Positions 18,731 to 28,074 of a DNA stretch of 64,000 nucleotides are shown here, one piece after another (the stretch's first letter is position 1; every line of letters starts with the position of its first letter). The stretch is from positions 310,001 to 374,000 of the forward strand of contig SVMI01000001.1 in NCBI GenBank assembly GCA_015067495.1, in the 5' to 3' direction. Position numbers and translations under genes: made by a program. The notes under the pieces were generated by a model. The model was given only the letters and a program-made list of their open reading frames with translations. It did no database searches and was not told the DNA's origin. The DNA comes from Oscillospiraceae bacterium. Its GTDB lineage: Bacteria; Bacillota; Clostridia; Oscillospirales; Oscillospiraceae.

Positions 18731-19876
18731 ATGGAAACGCGGAAGCTATATTATGAAGACAGCCATCTGCGGCACTTTTGCGCCACGGTCACCGGCTGCG
18801 AGCAAAGCGAAAAGGGCTGGCTCGTGACCCTCAATGCCACGGCATTTTACCCCGAGGGCGGCGGTCAGGCTTGCGATCTGGGCAGCTTGAACGGCGTCAA
18901 GGTGCTTGCCGTCTATGAAGAGGGCGAGCGCATCCTCCATCTGTGCGACGGCGCGCTGGAAGTCGGCGTGGCAGTGGAGGGCGAGATCGACTGGACACGG
19001 CGGTTCGATCTGATGCAGCAGCATTCCGGCGAGCATATCGTTTCAGGGCTGATCCATCAGAAATTCGGTGGTATGAACACTGGCTTTCATGTGGGTACAA
19101 CGGAGATGGAGGTGGATTTTGATGTTCCGCTGACCGCTCTGCAGGTCGCCGAGGTAGAACGCTGCGCCAATGAGGCGGTGTGGCAGAATTTGGAGATCCA
19201 ATGCTGGACACCTGACCCGCAGGAGCTGCCCACGGTCTTTTACCGCAGAAAAAGGGAGCTGCCTTGGCCGGTGCGCATCGTGCGTGTGCCGGGGTACGAC
19301 AGCTGCGCCTGCTGCGGTGTGCATGTGAAAAAAACCGGCGAGATCGGTCTGATCAAGATTCTCTCCTGCGTCAGCCTGCGGGGCGGCGTGCGGCTGAGAT
19401 TGGTCTGCGGCAAGCGGGCGTATGACTGGGTCGCCCATGTTTTTGAGGAGAACCGGCTGGTTTCTCAGGTGTTTTCCGTGCCGATGGAGCAGACCGGCGG
19501 CGGGGCGCAGAAGATGAACGAGGCACTGGCAGCGGAAAAATACCGGGCGGCGGGTCTGCAGAGCCGTGTGGCGGCGTTGATTGCGGAAAGTTATGTAAAC
19601 CACGGAGACGTGCTGCATTTTGAAGACGGTCTGGACAGCGCCGGCATCCGGCAGCTGGCGGAGCGGATCGCCGCGGTCTGCGGCGGACGTGCGGCGGTGT
19701 TCTCGGGCAGCGACGGGAATTACGGCTATTGCCTTGCCAGCACCGATGGCGACCTGCGTGATCTTTGCAAGGAAATGAACGCACAGCTGTGCGGTCGTGG
19801 CGGCGGAAAGCCCTGCTTCCAGCAGGGATCGGTGCAGACAACGCAGGCGCAGATCCGCGCGTTTTTTGAAGGATGA
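18731..19876 (+). CDS. Alanyl-tRNA editing protein (AlaX-L type)
   Basis: A 381-residue stand-alone homologue of the AlaRS editing region, expected to hydrolyse mischarged Ser-tRNA-Ala (or Gly-tRNA-Ala). FYPEGGGQACDLG is the N-terminal glycine-rich motif; the zinc site is HSGEH (H98, H102) with C194-x3-H198 in CCGVH. The C-terminal 130 residues form a DHHA1-like domain ending GGGKPCFQQGS. It lacks the aminoacylation domain of AlaRS, so it is a trans-editing factor. It is tightly coupled to mtaB. Confidence 0.93.
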   Translation: METRKLYYEDSHLRHFCATVTGCEQSEKGWLVTLNATAFYPEGGGQACDLGSLNGVKVLAVYEEGERILHLCDGALEVGVAVEGEIDWTRRFDLMQQHSGEHIVSGLIHQKFGGMNTGFHVGTTEMEVDFDVPLTALQVAEVERCANEAVWQNLEIQCWTPDPQELPTVFYRRKRELPWPVRIVRVPGYDSCACCGVHVKKTGEIGLIKILSCVSLRGGVRLRLVCGKRAYDWVAHVFEENRLVSQVFSVPMEQTGGGAQKMNEALAAEKYRAAGLQSRVAALIAESYVNHGDVLHFEDGLDSAGIRQLAERIAAVCGGRAAVFSGSDGNYGYCLASTDGDLRDLCKEMNAQLCGRGGGKPCFQQGSVQTTQAQIRAFFEG

Positions 19877-19897
19877 ATTGATGAAGGGGGTATTCTG

Positions 19898-20350
19898 ATG
19901 ATTCGAAAATGGATCACGCTGTTGCTGGTGATCGCCGTGGGGATCTCTGCATTGACAGCATGTCAGCCGATGCCTGACTCTTCCTATGAACCGCTATCCG
20001 CGGAGAAGATCGCCGAGATCAAGGCGGCATGGGAGAATTCTCCGATAAATGCTTCAAAGGGTCGTCCCTGCCTATGGGATTTGACTTCGCAGAAGCGATA
20101 TTACGGCACGCATGGAGACTGTGTTGCGATTTTTTCAGAAGGATTGACCACTGCCATCGAAATTCTGGATGTGGCGGGTGTGAAGATCTGGAACGGAAAC
20201 CGCTTCCATATTTACATTTACCGCGACGGTGAATTTGCCGAGCTTGCGGATGCCTATGAGAAAGGCTGGATCGAGAAAAAACACGTGGAATCCATCGCCG
20301 AGCATCATAAGGAACAGCTTCCTTACTATCCCGACGAGTCACAGCCATAA
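19898..20350 (+). CDS. Small lipoprotein, function unknown
   Basis: A 150-residue protein with a signal peptide and lipobox ALTAC (lipidated Cys at about residue 21). The mature part is charged, with a beta-rich middle region (NGNRFHIYIYRDGEFAEL). No family was recognised. It starts 21 nt after the AlaX-type gene behind AAGGGGG and ends at a strong terminator, so it is the last gene of the mtaB transcript. Confidence 0.6.
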   Translation: MIRKWITLLLVIAVGISALTACQPMPDSSYEPLSAEKIAEIKAAWENSPINASKGRPCLWDLTSQKRYYGTHGDCVAIFSEGLTTAIEILDVAGVKIWNGNRFHIYIYRDGEFAELADAYEKGWIEKKHVESIAEHHKEQLPYYPDESQP

Positions 20351-20352
20351 CC

Positions 20353-20378
20353 AAAGCCCCCTCGGATGAGGGGGCTTT
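20353..20378. terminator. Bidirectional terminator
   Basis: An 11-bp perfect stem AAAGCCCCCTC/GAGGGGGCTTT with loop GGAT, between convergent genes. Confidence 0.85.
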
Positions 20379-20383
20379 CATTT

Positions 20384-20854
20384 TCAAATCAGCTTTTTGC
20401 CGTCGAGGACGGCTTCGATCAGCTTATCGCCGTCGTAGCGCAGCTTCAGAAGGAAAAAGGGCGCGTCCTTCCACAGCAGGTCGAGGAAGATCTTGTCGCC
20501 CTCCCATTTGGGGAGTGCATCCAGAAATTCCCGGCTGACCCATTGCAGCTCGCCCTCGTCGCAGTCGATCAGCTCGCCCTCGAAGCCGTCGGCGGTGAAG
20601 AGGTACATATATTCGCCCTCCCACTCGCCGCAGGTCAAAAAGGTCACGATGCCGCGGCAGCGCCATGAGGTCAGGGTCAGTCCCGTCTCCTCCTTGGCTT
20701 CCCGCAGCAGGCACTCATCCGGGGATTCCTCGCCCTCGAATTTGCCGCCGATGCCGATCCATTTGTCCTGATTCAGGTCGTTTTTCTTTTTGATGCGGTG
20801 CAGCATCAGCACGTCATTTCCACGGGTGATGTAGCACAAGGTGGTGTTAAACAT
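20384..20854 (-). CDS. NUDIX hydrolase (MutT-like)
   Basis: The start at 20854 follows AAGGAG. The 156-residue protein has the NUDIX box GKFEGEESPDECLLREAKEE (the Gx5Ex7REUxEExGU pattern) at about residues 37-59. The remainder resembles 8-oxo-dGTP diphosphatases of the MutT/NUDT1 type, which clean the nucleotide pool. It is the last gene of lspA-rluD-nudix, 10 nt after rluD. The exact substrate is not determined. Confidence 0.88.
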   Translation of the reverse strand: MFNTTLCYITRGNDVLMLHRIKKKNDLNQDKWIGIGGKFEGEESPDECLLREAKEETGLTLTSWRCRGIVTFLTCGEWEGEYMYLFTADGFEGELIDCDEGELQWVSREFLDALPKWEGDKIFLDLLWKDAPFFLLKLRYDGDKLIEAVLDGKKLI

Positions 20855-20864
20855 AGCCTTCTCC

Positions 20865-21770
20865 TTACAGCATACGCTGGAGCTTTTCGATGACTTGGGT
20901 GAAATAGTCCGGCAGGGGCGCAAAGACCATCACGGGGCGCGCGTCCCGGGGATGGCGGAAGCACAGCGCGCCTGCGTGGAGGCACTGGCTGTCCTGCCCC
21001 AGCTCCGGCTTTTTCCGTCCGTAAACAGTATCGCCCAAAATGGGGTGACCGATGTGCGCCATATGCACGCGGATCTGGTGGGTGCGTCCCGTTTCCAGAC
21101 GGCAGCGGACGTGGGTGTAGCCCCGGTAGCGGGCAACCACCTCCCAATGGGTCACCGCTTCCTTGGAGTTGCGCTCCGTGACGCACATTCTCTTGCGGTC
21201 TGTGGGATGACGGCCGATGGGGGCATTCACAGTGCCGGAATCCTCCCGGAAAGAGCCGCAGACGATGGCTTCATAGGTGCGCGCCATGGTGTGATCCTTC
21301 AGCTGGGATGCCAGAATGCGGTGGGCAAAGTCGTTTTTCGCAATGGCGAGCAGACCTGAGGTGTCCTTGTCGATGCGGTGGACGATGCCGGGGCGCAGCT
21401 CGCCGTTGATGCCGGACAGCTGATCGCCCATGGCGAAGAGAAGTCCGTTGACCAGCGTATCGTCCTGATGACCGGCGGCGGGGTGAACAACAAGTCCCTT
21501 GGGCTTGTTGATGACCAGCAGATCCTCGTCCTCATAGACGATGTCCAGTGCCATTTCCGTGGGGGCGATGTCCACGCTCTTCGGCTCGGGGATGGTGAGG
21601 CTGATCTCGTCGCCGATCACCAGCTTGTCGTTTTTCTTGGCTTTTTTGCCGTTTCGCAGGACACAGCCCTCATCAATGAGCTTTTGCGCCGCGGAGCGGG
21701 TCAGATCTTCTACGGCGCGTGCGAGGTAGGCATCCAAGCGCTCACCGGGAATATCGGGGAAAAGCGTCAT
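20865..21770 (-). CDS. rluD: RluD-family pseudouridine synthase
   Basis: A 301-residue RluA/RluD-type enzyme that isomerises uridines in 23S rRNA. An S4 RNA-binding domain (ERLDAYLARA ... LIDEGCVLRNGKKAK) precedes the catalytic domain with HRIDKDTSGLLAIAKN, in which the Asp is catalytic, and RLETGRTHQIRVH. Its ATG overlaps the lspA stop by 4 nt, the common lspA-rluD pairing of Firmicutes. Which uridine it modifies is assumed from family. Confidence 0.95.
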   Translation of the reverse strand: MTLFPDIPGERLDAYLARAVEDLTRSAAQKLIDEGCVLRNGKKAKKNDKLVIGDEISLTIPEPKSVDIAPTEMALDIVYEDEDLLVINKPKGLVVHPAAGHQDDTLVNGLLFAMGDQLSGINGELRPGIVHRIDKDTSGLLAIAKNDFAHRILASQLKDHTMARTYEAIVCGSFREDSGTVNAPIGRHPTDRKRMCVTERNSKEAVTHWEVVARYRGYTHVRCRLETGRTHQIRVHMAHIGHPILGDTVYGRKKPELGQDSQCLHAGALCFRHPRDARPVMVFAPLPDYFTQVIEKLQRML

Positions 21771-22246
21771 TTTTTCTCATCCTTCCAAAAGCCCTTATTG
21801 AAGAAAATAAGGTGGATCATCAGCAGAATGCTGCCGCAGGTGATGAAGCAGTCGGCAACGTTGAAAACGGGGAATGTGATGAAGTCCGTTTTGATCATGT
21901 CCACCACGTAGCCAAAGCGCACGCGGTCGATCATGTTGCCCAGTCCGCCGCCGTAGATGGCTGCGATCAGCCAACGCTCAAAGGTGGTGAAGCCCATGGG
22001 CTTTTTGAAATATTCCCATATGATCAGCCCGGTAAACAGCACAAAAACCAGCGCGAACAGCCATTGCTGACCCTGAAACGCGGAGAAGGCAGCACCGATG
22101 TTGCGCACGTAAGTCAGCGACAGAAAGCCGGGGATGAAGGGGATGCTCTCGTACAGCTCAATGTTGGCGACGGTCAGATACTTAGTGAGCTGATCCAAAA
22201 TCACGATCGCCACAGCAAAAATTGCGAATTTCAGAAAGTTTTTCAT
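21767..22246 (-). CDS. lspA: Lipoprotein signal peptidase (signal peptidase II)
   Basis: A 159-residue aspartic peptidase of the membrane with four helices, which cleaves prolipoproteins before the lipidated cysteine. Conserved parts are ILDQLTKYL, RNIGAAFS, GNMIDRVRFGYVVD and FPVFNVADCFI; the two catalytic Asp are in the last two. The lipoproteins in this window (1558, 19898, 55094, 58662) are expected substrates. It is first in lspA-rluD-nudix, behind a good promoter. Confidence 0.97.
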   Translation of the reverse strand: MKNFLKFAIFAVAIVILDQLTKYLTVANIELYESIPFIPGFLSLTYVRNIGAAFSAFQGQQWLFALVFVLFTGLIIWEYFKKPMGFTTFERWLIAAIYGGGLGNMIDRVRFGYVVDMIKTDFITFPVFNVADCFITCGSILLMIHLIFFNKGFWKDEKK

Positions 22247-22275
22247 ACGCCCTCCGATGGAAAATGCTTTTCTTT

Positions 22276-22304
22276 ATCATACCGAAAAGGGAAGTGGGTG
22301 TCAA
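22276..22304 (-). promoter_or_regulatory. Promoter of lspA-rluD-nudix
   Basis: On the minus strand TTGACA (22304-22299) and TATGAT (22281-22276) have 17-nt spacing, 30 nt before lspA. Confidence 0.8.
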
Positions 22305-22322
22305 GTGGTCGCGGATTTCGGT

Positions 22323-22432
22323 GTCATCGCGAGGGAGCAAAGCGACCGTGGCGATCTCCCGGTAGGCAGTCGCAAATCGGCAGATTGTCGCAGGAGATTG
22401 CCACGTCGGGTATTCGCCCTCCTCGCAATGAC
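22323..22432. repeat. Interspersed imperfect palindrome (family A, copy 4)
   Basis: GTCATCGCGAGGGAGC at one end and CCTCCTCGCAATGAC at the other, with the same inner arms as the other copies. Between lspA and groEL. Confidence 0.85.
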
Positions 22433-22440
22433 ATTTTGCG

Positions 22441-22466
22441 GTGGCGGGGGCAAGCACCCGCCCTAC
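22441..22466. repeat. GTAGGGCGGG-type palindrome
   Basis: GGCGGGGGCAAGCACCCGCC palindrome followed by CTAC, directly after family-A copy 4. Confidence 0.65.
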
Positions 22467-22507
22467 AAGTTTCACCGAACGTGGGCACCAGCCCCTACAA
22501 TGATAAT

Positions 22508-22537
22508 CCCGGAGGACATCGGATGACGTCCTCCGGG
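22508..22537 (-). terminator. Probable terminator of groES-groEL
   Basis: A 10-bp perfect stem CCCGGAGGAC/GTCCTCCGGG with a 10-nt loop lies 14 nt after the groEL stop on the minus strand. The following T-tract is poor. Confidence 0.6.
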
Positions 22538-22550
22538 GTTTGGAGCTATC

Positions 22551-24472
<1,922 letters not shown>

Positions 24473-24529
24473 GTTGTTTGCCTCCAAATAATATAGTATG
24501 TTGCAGGTCACGCCTGCGTCTTTCTCTGT

Positions 24530-24556
24530 TTAGCACTCTTATTCATCGAGTGCTAA
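24530..24556 (-). promoter_or_regulatory. CIRCE operator of groES-groEL
   Basis: A perfect TTAGCACTC-N9-GAGTGCTAA lies just downstream of the groES promoter; the cognate repressor gene hrcA is at 4615-5673. Confidence 0.97.
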
Positions 24557-24559
24557 TAT

Positions 24560-24588
24560 ATAATAGCCTACTATCACAAAAAAAGCAA
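24560..24588 (-). promoter_or_regulatory. Promoter of groES-groEL
   Basis: On the minus strand TTGCTT (24588-24583) and TATTAT (24565-24560) have 17-nt spacing; CIRCE begins 4 nt after the -10 element. Confidence 0.75.
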
Positions 24589-24702
24589 GAGGAATTTTGG
24601 AAAAATGCGTAAAATATTTATGAACGGGAGGAGGATCGGAAAAGTAAGCTGCACTTTTGGGCATAATGATGGAAAAAACTTGAAAATCAGCCGCAAAAAC
24701 CC

Positions 24703-24731
24703 TTGCAAATTGTGCGTTTTTGCTTTATAAT
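24703..24731 (+). promoter_or_regulatory. Promoter of minD
   Basis: TTGCAA at 24703-24708 and TATAAT at 24726-24731 have 17-nt spacing. The rest of 24590-24700 holds nothing recognisable. Confidence 0.75.
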
Positions 24732-24778
24732 GAGTGCAATCAAAATGGTGGAGAATTGTCTTGAAGGAGGGAGTCAGC

Positions 24779-25516
24779 TTGGGTGAACTGATCGCGGTGC
24801 TGTCCGGCAAGGGCGGCACGGGCAAAACGTCCCTTTGCGCCGGTATCGCCACGGCGCTGGCTGCCGAGGGAAAGAGCGTTCTTTGCATCGACTGTGACAT
24901 CGGACTGCGTAACCTTGACATCTCCCTTGCCATGGCGGACAGCTGTGCGCTGAGCTTTGTGGATGTTTATAGGGGCGGATATTCGCTGTCGGAAGCTGCG
25001 GTGCATCCGTTGTATCCCAGCCTCTCCTTTTTGACCGCGCCGGTGAACATGACCGCCGACGAGATCGATACCCGGGCATTTTCCGACATGCTGCGCAAAG
25101 CCCGCCGGATGTACAATTACATCTTTCTCGATGCGCCGGCAGGGCTGGATGCAGGCTTCCGTCTGTGCGCCCAGCATGCTGACCGCATCATTTTGGTGAC
25201 AAATCCCGAACCCTCTGCCATTCGCGATGCCGCCTCCACCGGTCACCGGCTGGAGATCATGGGGAAAAATCAGATCCGCATCATCGTCAACCGCGTCAGA
25301 AAAAAGCTGATGGACGCAACCAAGCGGACGGTGGACGACGTGATGGACGATGCCGGTCTTCCGCTGCTGGGCATCGTGCCGGAGGATGAAAACGTCACAC
25401 TTGCAGCTGCCTTTGAAAAGCCGCTGCTGAAATACACACGCAAGGGTGCCGCGGCTGCCTGCCGCCGCATCGCACGAAGAATTCTTGGGCTTTCCGAGCC
25501 TGTATCCATCCGCTGA
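24779..25516 (+). CDS. minD: Septum site-determining ATPase MinD
   Basis: The start is taken as TTG at 24779, 5 nt after AAGGAGGGAG; an ATG 45 nt upstream overlaps the promoter start region and has no ribosome site. The 245-residue protein has the deviant Walker A VLSGKGGTGKTS, the DIGLRNLD switch typical of MinD, DAPAGLDAGF, and a C-terminal basic amphipathic helix (CRRIARRILGL) that should bind the membrane. MinD positions the division inhibitor MinC away from midcell. No minC or minE is adjacent; the downstream gene is the mgsA homologue. Confidence 0.88.
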   Translation: MGELIAVLSGKGGTGKTSLCAGIATALAAEGKSVLCIDCDIGLRNLDISLAMADSCALSFVDVYRGGYSLSEAAVHPLYPSLSFLTAPVNMTADEIDTRAFSDMLRKARRMYNYIFLDAPAGLDAGFRLCAQHADRIILVTNPEPSAIRDAASTGHRLEIMGKNQIRIIVNRVRKKLMDATKRTVDDVMDDAGLPLLGIVPEDENVTLAAAFEKPLLKYTRKGAAAACRRIARRILGLSEPVSIR

Positions 25517-25538
25517 CCATAGAAAGGGAGAAACGCAG

Positions 25539-25955
25539 ATGAATATTGCATTTTTGGCACACGACAAGAAAAAAGAGCTGATGGTGCAGTTTTGCACCGC
25601 ATATAAAAGCGTGCTGGGCAAGCATAGCCTGTTCGCAACGGCGACCACCGGCCGTCTGATCGCGGACAATACAGGTCTGCCCATTACCTTGCTTCTGAGC
25701 CACCGTCAGGGCGGTCATCAGCAGATCAACGCCCGTATCTCCTACAATGAGATCGATCTGGTGCTGCTGTTCTCCGATCCCAACTCCACCGGCGACCGCA
25801 TGGAGGATGCCCAGATGCTGGAGACCATCCGCTACTGTGACAAGCATAATGTGCCCATCGCCACGAACCTTGCCAGCGCGGAGATGCTGATCATGGGTCT
25901 GCAGCGGGGCGACCTGGACTGGCGCGAGATGCTGCGCACCAAGCCGAGATACTAA
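25539..25955 (+). CDS. Methylglyoxal synthase homologue with altered active site
   Basis: The start at 25539 follows AAAGGGAG. The 138-residue protein aligns without gaps to E. coli MgsA (offset 11): AHDKKK at residues 7-12, ATATTG at 33-38, and IATNLASAEMLI near the end. The catalytic Asp71 of E. coli (GGDQQ) is His60 here (GGHQQ), His98 is Arg87, and Gly66 of the SGP phosphate loop is His55; Asp101 is kept as Asp90. Conversion of dihydroxyacetone phosphate to methylglyoxal is therefore doubtful. It is co-transcribed with minD, 22 nt downstream. Confidence 0.8.
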   Translation: MNIAFLAHDKKKELMVQFCTAYKSVLGKHSLFATATTGRLIADNTGLPITLLLSHRQGGHQQINARISYNEIDLVLLFSDPNSTGDRMEDAQMLETIRYCDKHNVPIATNLASAEMLIMGLQRGDLDWREMLRTKPRY

Positions 25956-25956
25956 T

Positions 25957-26027
25957 GAACAATTAGGAGTTAGGAATTAGGAATGTGGTTGTATCAATTC
26001 CTAATTCCTAATTTCACATTCCCAATT
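25957..26027. repeat. AT-rich palindromic repeat (family D, copy 2)
   Basis: AATTAGGAGTTAGGAATTAG faces AATTCCTAATTCCTAATT. The same units occur between grpE and dnaK (6197-6262). It separates the mgsA-like gene from hisS. Confidence 0.75.
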
Positions 26028-26050
26028 TTTTCGGAAAGGACGAAAACAAA

Positions 26051-27406
26051 ATGGACATTATCAAGCCCCGGACACTTTCCGGGTTTATGGAGCTGCTGCC
26101 CGGCAAGCAGTCTCAATTTGAGCGGATGCTCAGCGTCCTGCGGGATACTTACGCAAGCTACGGCTTTGCCGCTCTGGACACTCCCGTCATCGAGGATGCT
26201 CAGATCCTGCTGGCAAAGGGTGGCGGCGAGACGGAAAAGCAGATCTACCGCTTCCAGAAGGGCGACAGCGATCTGGCACTGCGCTTTGACCTGACCGTGC
26301 CGCTGGCAAAGTACGTTGCCCTGCATTGCAACGAGCTGGCGTTCCCCTTCCGCCGCTTCCAGATCAGCAAGGTCTATCGCGGCGAGCGGGCGCAGCGGGG
26401 TCGTTTCCGTGAATTTTATCAGGCGGACATCGACATCATCGGCGATGGCAAGCTGGACATTCTCAACGAGGCGGAGATCCCTGCTATTATTTATAAGGTG
26501 TTCAAGGGCTTCGGTCTGAACCGCTTCCAGATCCGGGTCAACAACCGCAAGATCCTCAACGGCTTCTATGCCATGCAGGAGCTTGCGGAAAAGAGCGGCG
26601 ACATCATGCGCACCGTGGACAAGCTGGACAAGATCGGCGCGGAAAAGGTCAAGGCGATCCTGCTGGACACCTGCGGTCTGACCGATGCGCAGGCTGATGA
26701 AATTTTGAAGTTTATTTCCATCAAAGGCACAAATGCCGAGGTTTTGGCGGCACTGGAGGGCTACGCAGGCAAGAATGAACTGTTCGATGCCGGTCTGGCG
26801 GAGCTGAAGGCAGTTACCGCAAATCTGGCGGCGTTCGGTGTGCCGGAGGAGAATTTTGCCGTGGATCTGACCATCGCAAGAGGTCTGGACTACTACACCG
26901 GCACGGTTTACGAGACCACGCTTCTGGATCATCCCGAGATCGGCTCGGTCTGCTCCGGCGGTCGTTACGACAATCTGGCGGGCTACTACATCGACAAGGC
27001 ACTGCCCGGTGTGGGCATTTCCATCGGTCTAACCCGTCTGTTCTACGTGCTGGACGAGCAGGGTCTGCTGAATCCTGCGCTGCCCACCGCACCCTGCGAT
27101 GCGCTGGTGCTGCCCATGCTTCCCGAAGCAGGTCCTGCCATCGCGCTGGCGGAGCAGCTGAGAAGCAGCGGTCTTCGGGTGCAGCTTTACGGCGAGCAGA
27201 AGAAATTCAAGCAGAAGATGGCATATGCCGACAAGCTGGGCGTTCCCTTTGCGGTGCTGCTGGGTGAGGATGAGCTGGCTGCCGGCAAGTGCGCGGTGAA
27301 GAACATGACGACCGGCGAGCAGCAGCTGCTCACCGCCAGCGAAGCCGCCGCGTTCATCAAGGCGACCCTGACGGCAAATAACGTCCCGATCATTTTGGAG
27401 AAGTAA
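26051..27406 (+). CDS. hisS: Histidyl-tRNA synthetase
   Basis: A 451-residue class II synthetase that charges tRNA-His. Motif 2 is in YRGERAQRGRFREFYQADID; RGLDYYTGTVYE is the histidine-binding signature; motif 3 is GVGISIGLTRL; a C-terminal anticodon-binding domain starts near residue 355. The presence of that domain and of the HisA motifs separates it from the HisZ regulator. It is preceded by the AT-rich repeat; no T-box is seen ahead of it. Confidence 0.95.
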   Translation: MDIIKPRTLSGFMELLPGKQSQFERMLSVLRDTYASYGFAALDTPVIEDAQILLAKGGGETEKQIYRFQKGDSDLALRFDLTVPLAKYVALHCNELAFPFRRFQISKVYRGERAQRGRFREFYQADIDIIGDGKLDILNEAEIPAIIYKVFKGFGLNRFQIRVNNRKILNGFYAMQELAEKSGDIMRTVDKLDKIGAEKVKAILLDTCGLTDAQADEILKFISIKGTNAEVLAALEGYAGKNELFDAGLAELKAVTANLAAFGVPEENFAVDLTIARGLDYYTGTVYETTLLDHPEIGSVCSGGRYDNLAGYYIDKALPGVGISIGLTRLFYVLDEQGLLNPALPTAPCDALVLPMLPEAGPAIALAEQLRSSGLRVQLYGEQKKFKQKMAYADKLGVPFAVLLGEDELAAGKCAVKNMTTGEQQLLTASEAAAFIKATLTANNVPIILEK

Positions 27407-27407
27407 G

Positions 27408-27689
27408 ATGGAAGAAAAGTTTATCATCGCGTGGGCAGCTGCCCGGGAAAAGGCAGCGCAGCTGGGCGTGAAAATGCGTCCCGTGGATGCCGCAGATGCC
27501 ATGGTGGCGGCGCACCGCGCCCTTTCCGGCAACCGGGAAAGCGACGGCTTTGCCGCTCTTGCGGACAAGAAGCATCTGGAGCTGAGTCTGGAAGCCCTTG
27601 CCATCGACAAGCGGTTTACGGCACTGTTTTCCGACGAGGAAGCCAACGCCGCGCTGGACAGATTGCTCTCAGCGGGCTATTACGGCTGA
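27408..27689 (+). CDS. Small protein after hisS, function unknown
   Basis: A 93-residue, Ala-rich, all-helical soluble protein (EEKFIIAWAAAREKAAQLGV at the start) with no signal peptide or cysteines. It starts 1 nt after the hisS stop and is followed by a terminator, so it is in the hisS operon. The C-terminus (LDRLLSAGYYG) has no recognised motif. Confidence 0.6.
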   Translation: MEEKFIIAWAAAREKAAQLGVKMRPVDAADAMVAAHRALSGNRESDGFAALADKKHLELSLEALAIDKRFTALFSDEEANAALDRLLSAGYYG

Positions 27690-27697
27690 ATACAGTA

Positions 27698-27723
27698 AAA
27701 AGACCGGGGAAACCCGGTCTTTT
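27698..27723 (+). terminator. Terminator of the hisS operon
   Basis: The stem GACCGGG/CCCGGTC with GAAA loop is followed by T4 and preceded by A5. Confidence 0.9.
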
Positions 27724-27758
27724 GTTGCATATTCCTGCTGGTTTTTCACGATTTTCCA

Positions 27759-27787
27759 TTGACTTAGCGGTACGGAAGTGGTAAACT
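27759..27787 (+). promoter_or_regulatory. Promoter of the T-box / ior operon
   Basis: TTGACT at 27759-27764 and TAAACT at 27782-27787 have 17-nt spacing, directly upstream of the T-box leader. Confidence 0.7.
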
Positions 27788-27792
27788 GTAAG

Positions 27793-28049
27793 AAATATTC
27801 AAACACGGTGATGAAAACCAGTACATACCAAGGTGCGACCTCAGAGAGCTGCCGGTGGGTGCGAGGCAGCGGAAGCGTCGGTGTGGAATTCCTTTCGGAG
27901 TGGCTTTGCTGAAATGAAAGTAGGCGAAGACGGGAAAAGCCCGATACAGCTTGCGGATCAACCCCGATCCCTTGAGGCCGCGTATGCGGCAAACTGAGGT
28001 GGTACCACAGGAAATTCTTGTCCTCTGCTTGTGTAAGCAGAGGGCTTTT
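27793..28049 (+). promoter_or_regulatory. T-box riboswitch leader, specifier UUC (Phe)
   Basis: T-box consensus AGGTGGTACCAC is at 27997-28008. Stem I shows the AG bulge AGAGAG (27843-27848), the apical helix GCTGCC/GGCAGC, and the specifier loop AGTA (27820-27823) facing GAATTCC. The helix CATACC/GGTGTG stacks above the loop, so the triplet after GAA is TTC (27889-27891), a Phe codon. The T-box TGGT would pair with an ACCA tRNA end. A terminator stem CCTCTGCTT/AAGCAGAGG (28022-28043) precedes the first gene. Uncharged tRNA-Phe should favour the antiterminator and switch the operon on. Confidence 0.9.
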
Positions 28050-28074
28050 CATTTTATCAGAGAAGGTGAGAAAT

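Noticed and set aside
24628..24728. A 35-codon frame upstream of minD
   Set aside because: No ribosome site, no homology pattern, and it overlaps the minD promoter.
27741..28070. Coding genes in the interval before the acyl-CoA ligase
   Set aside because: Short frames there cut across the T-box stems; the conserved leader elements explain the whole interval.
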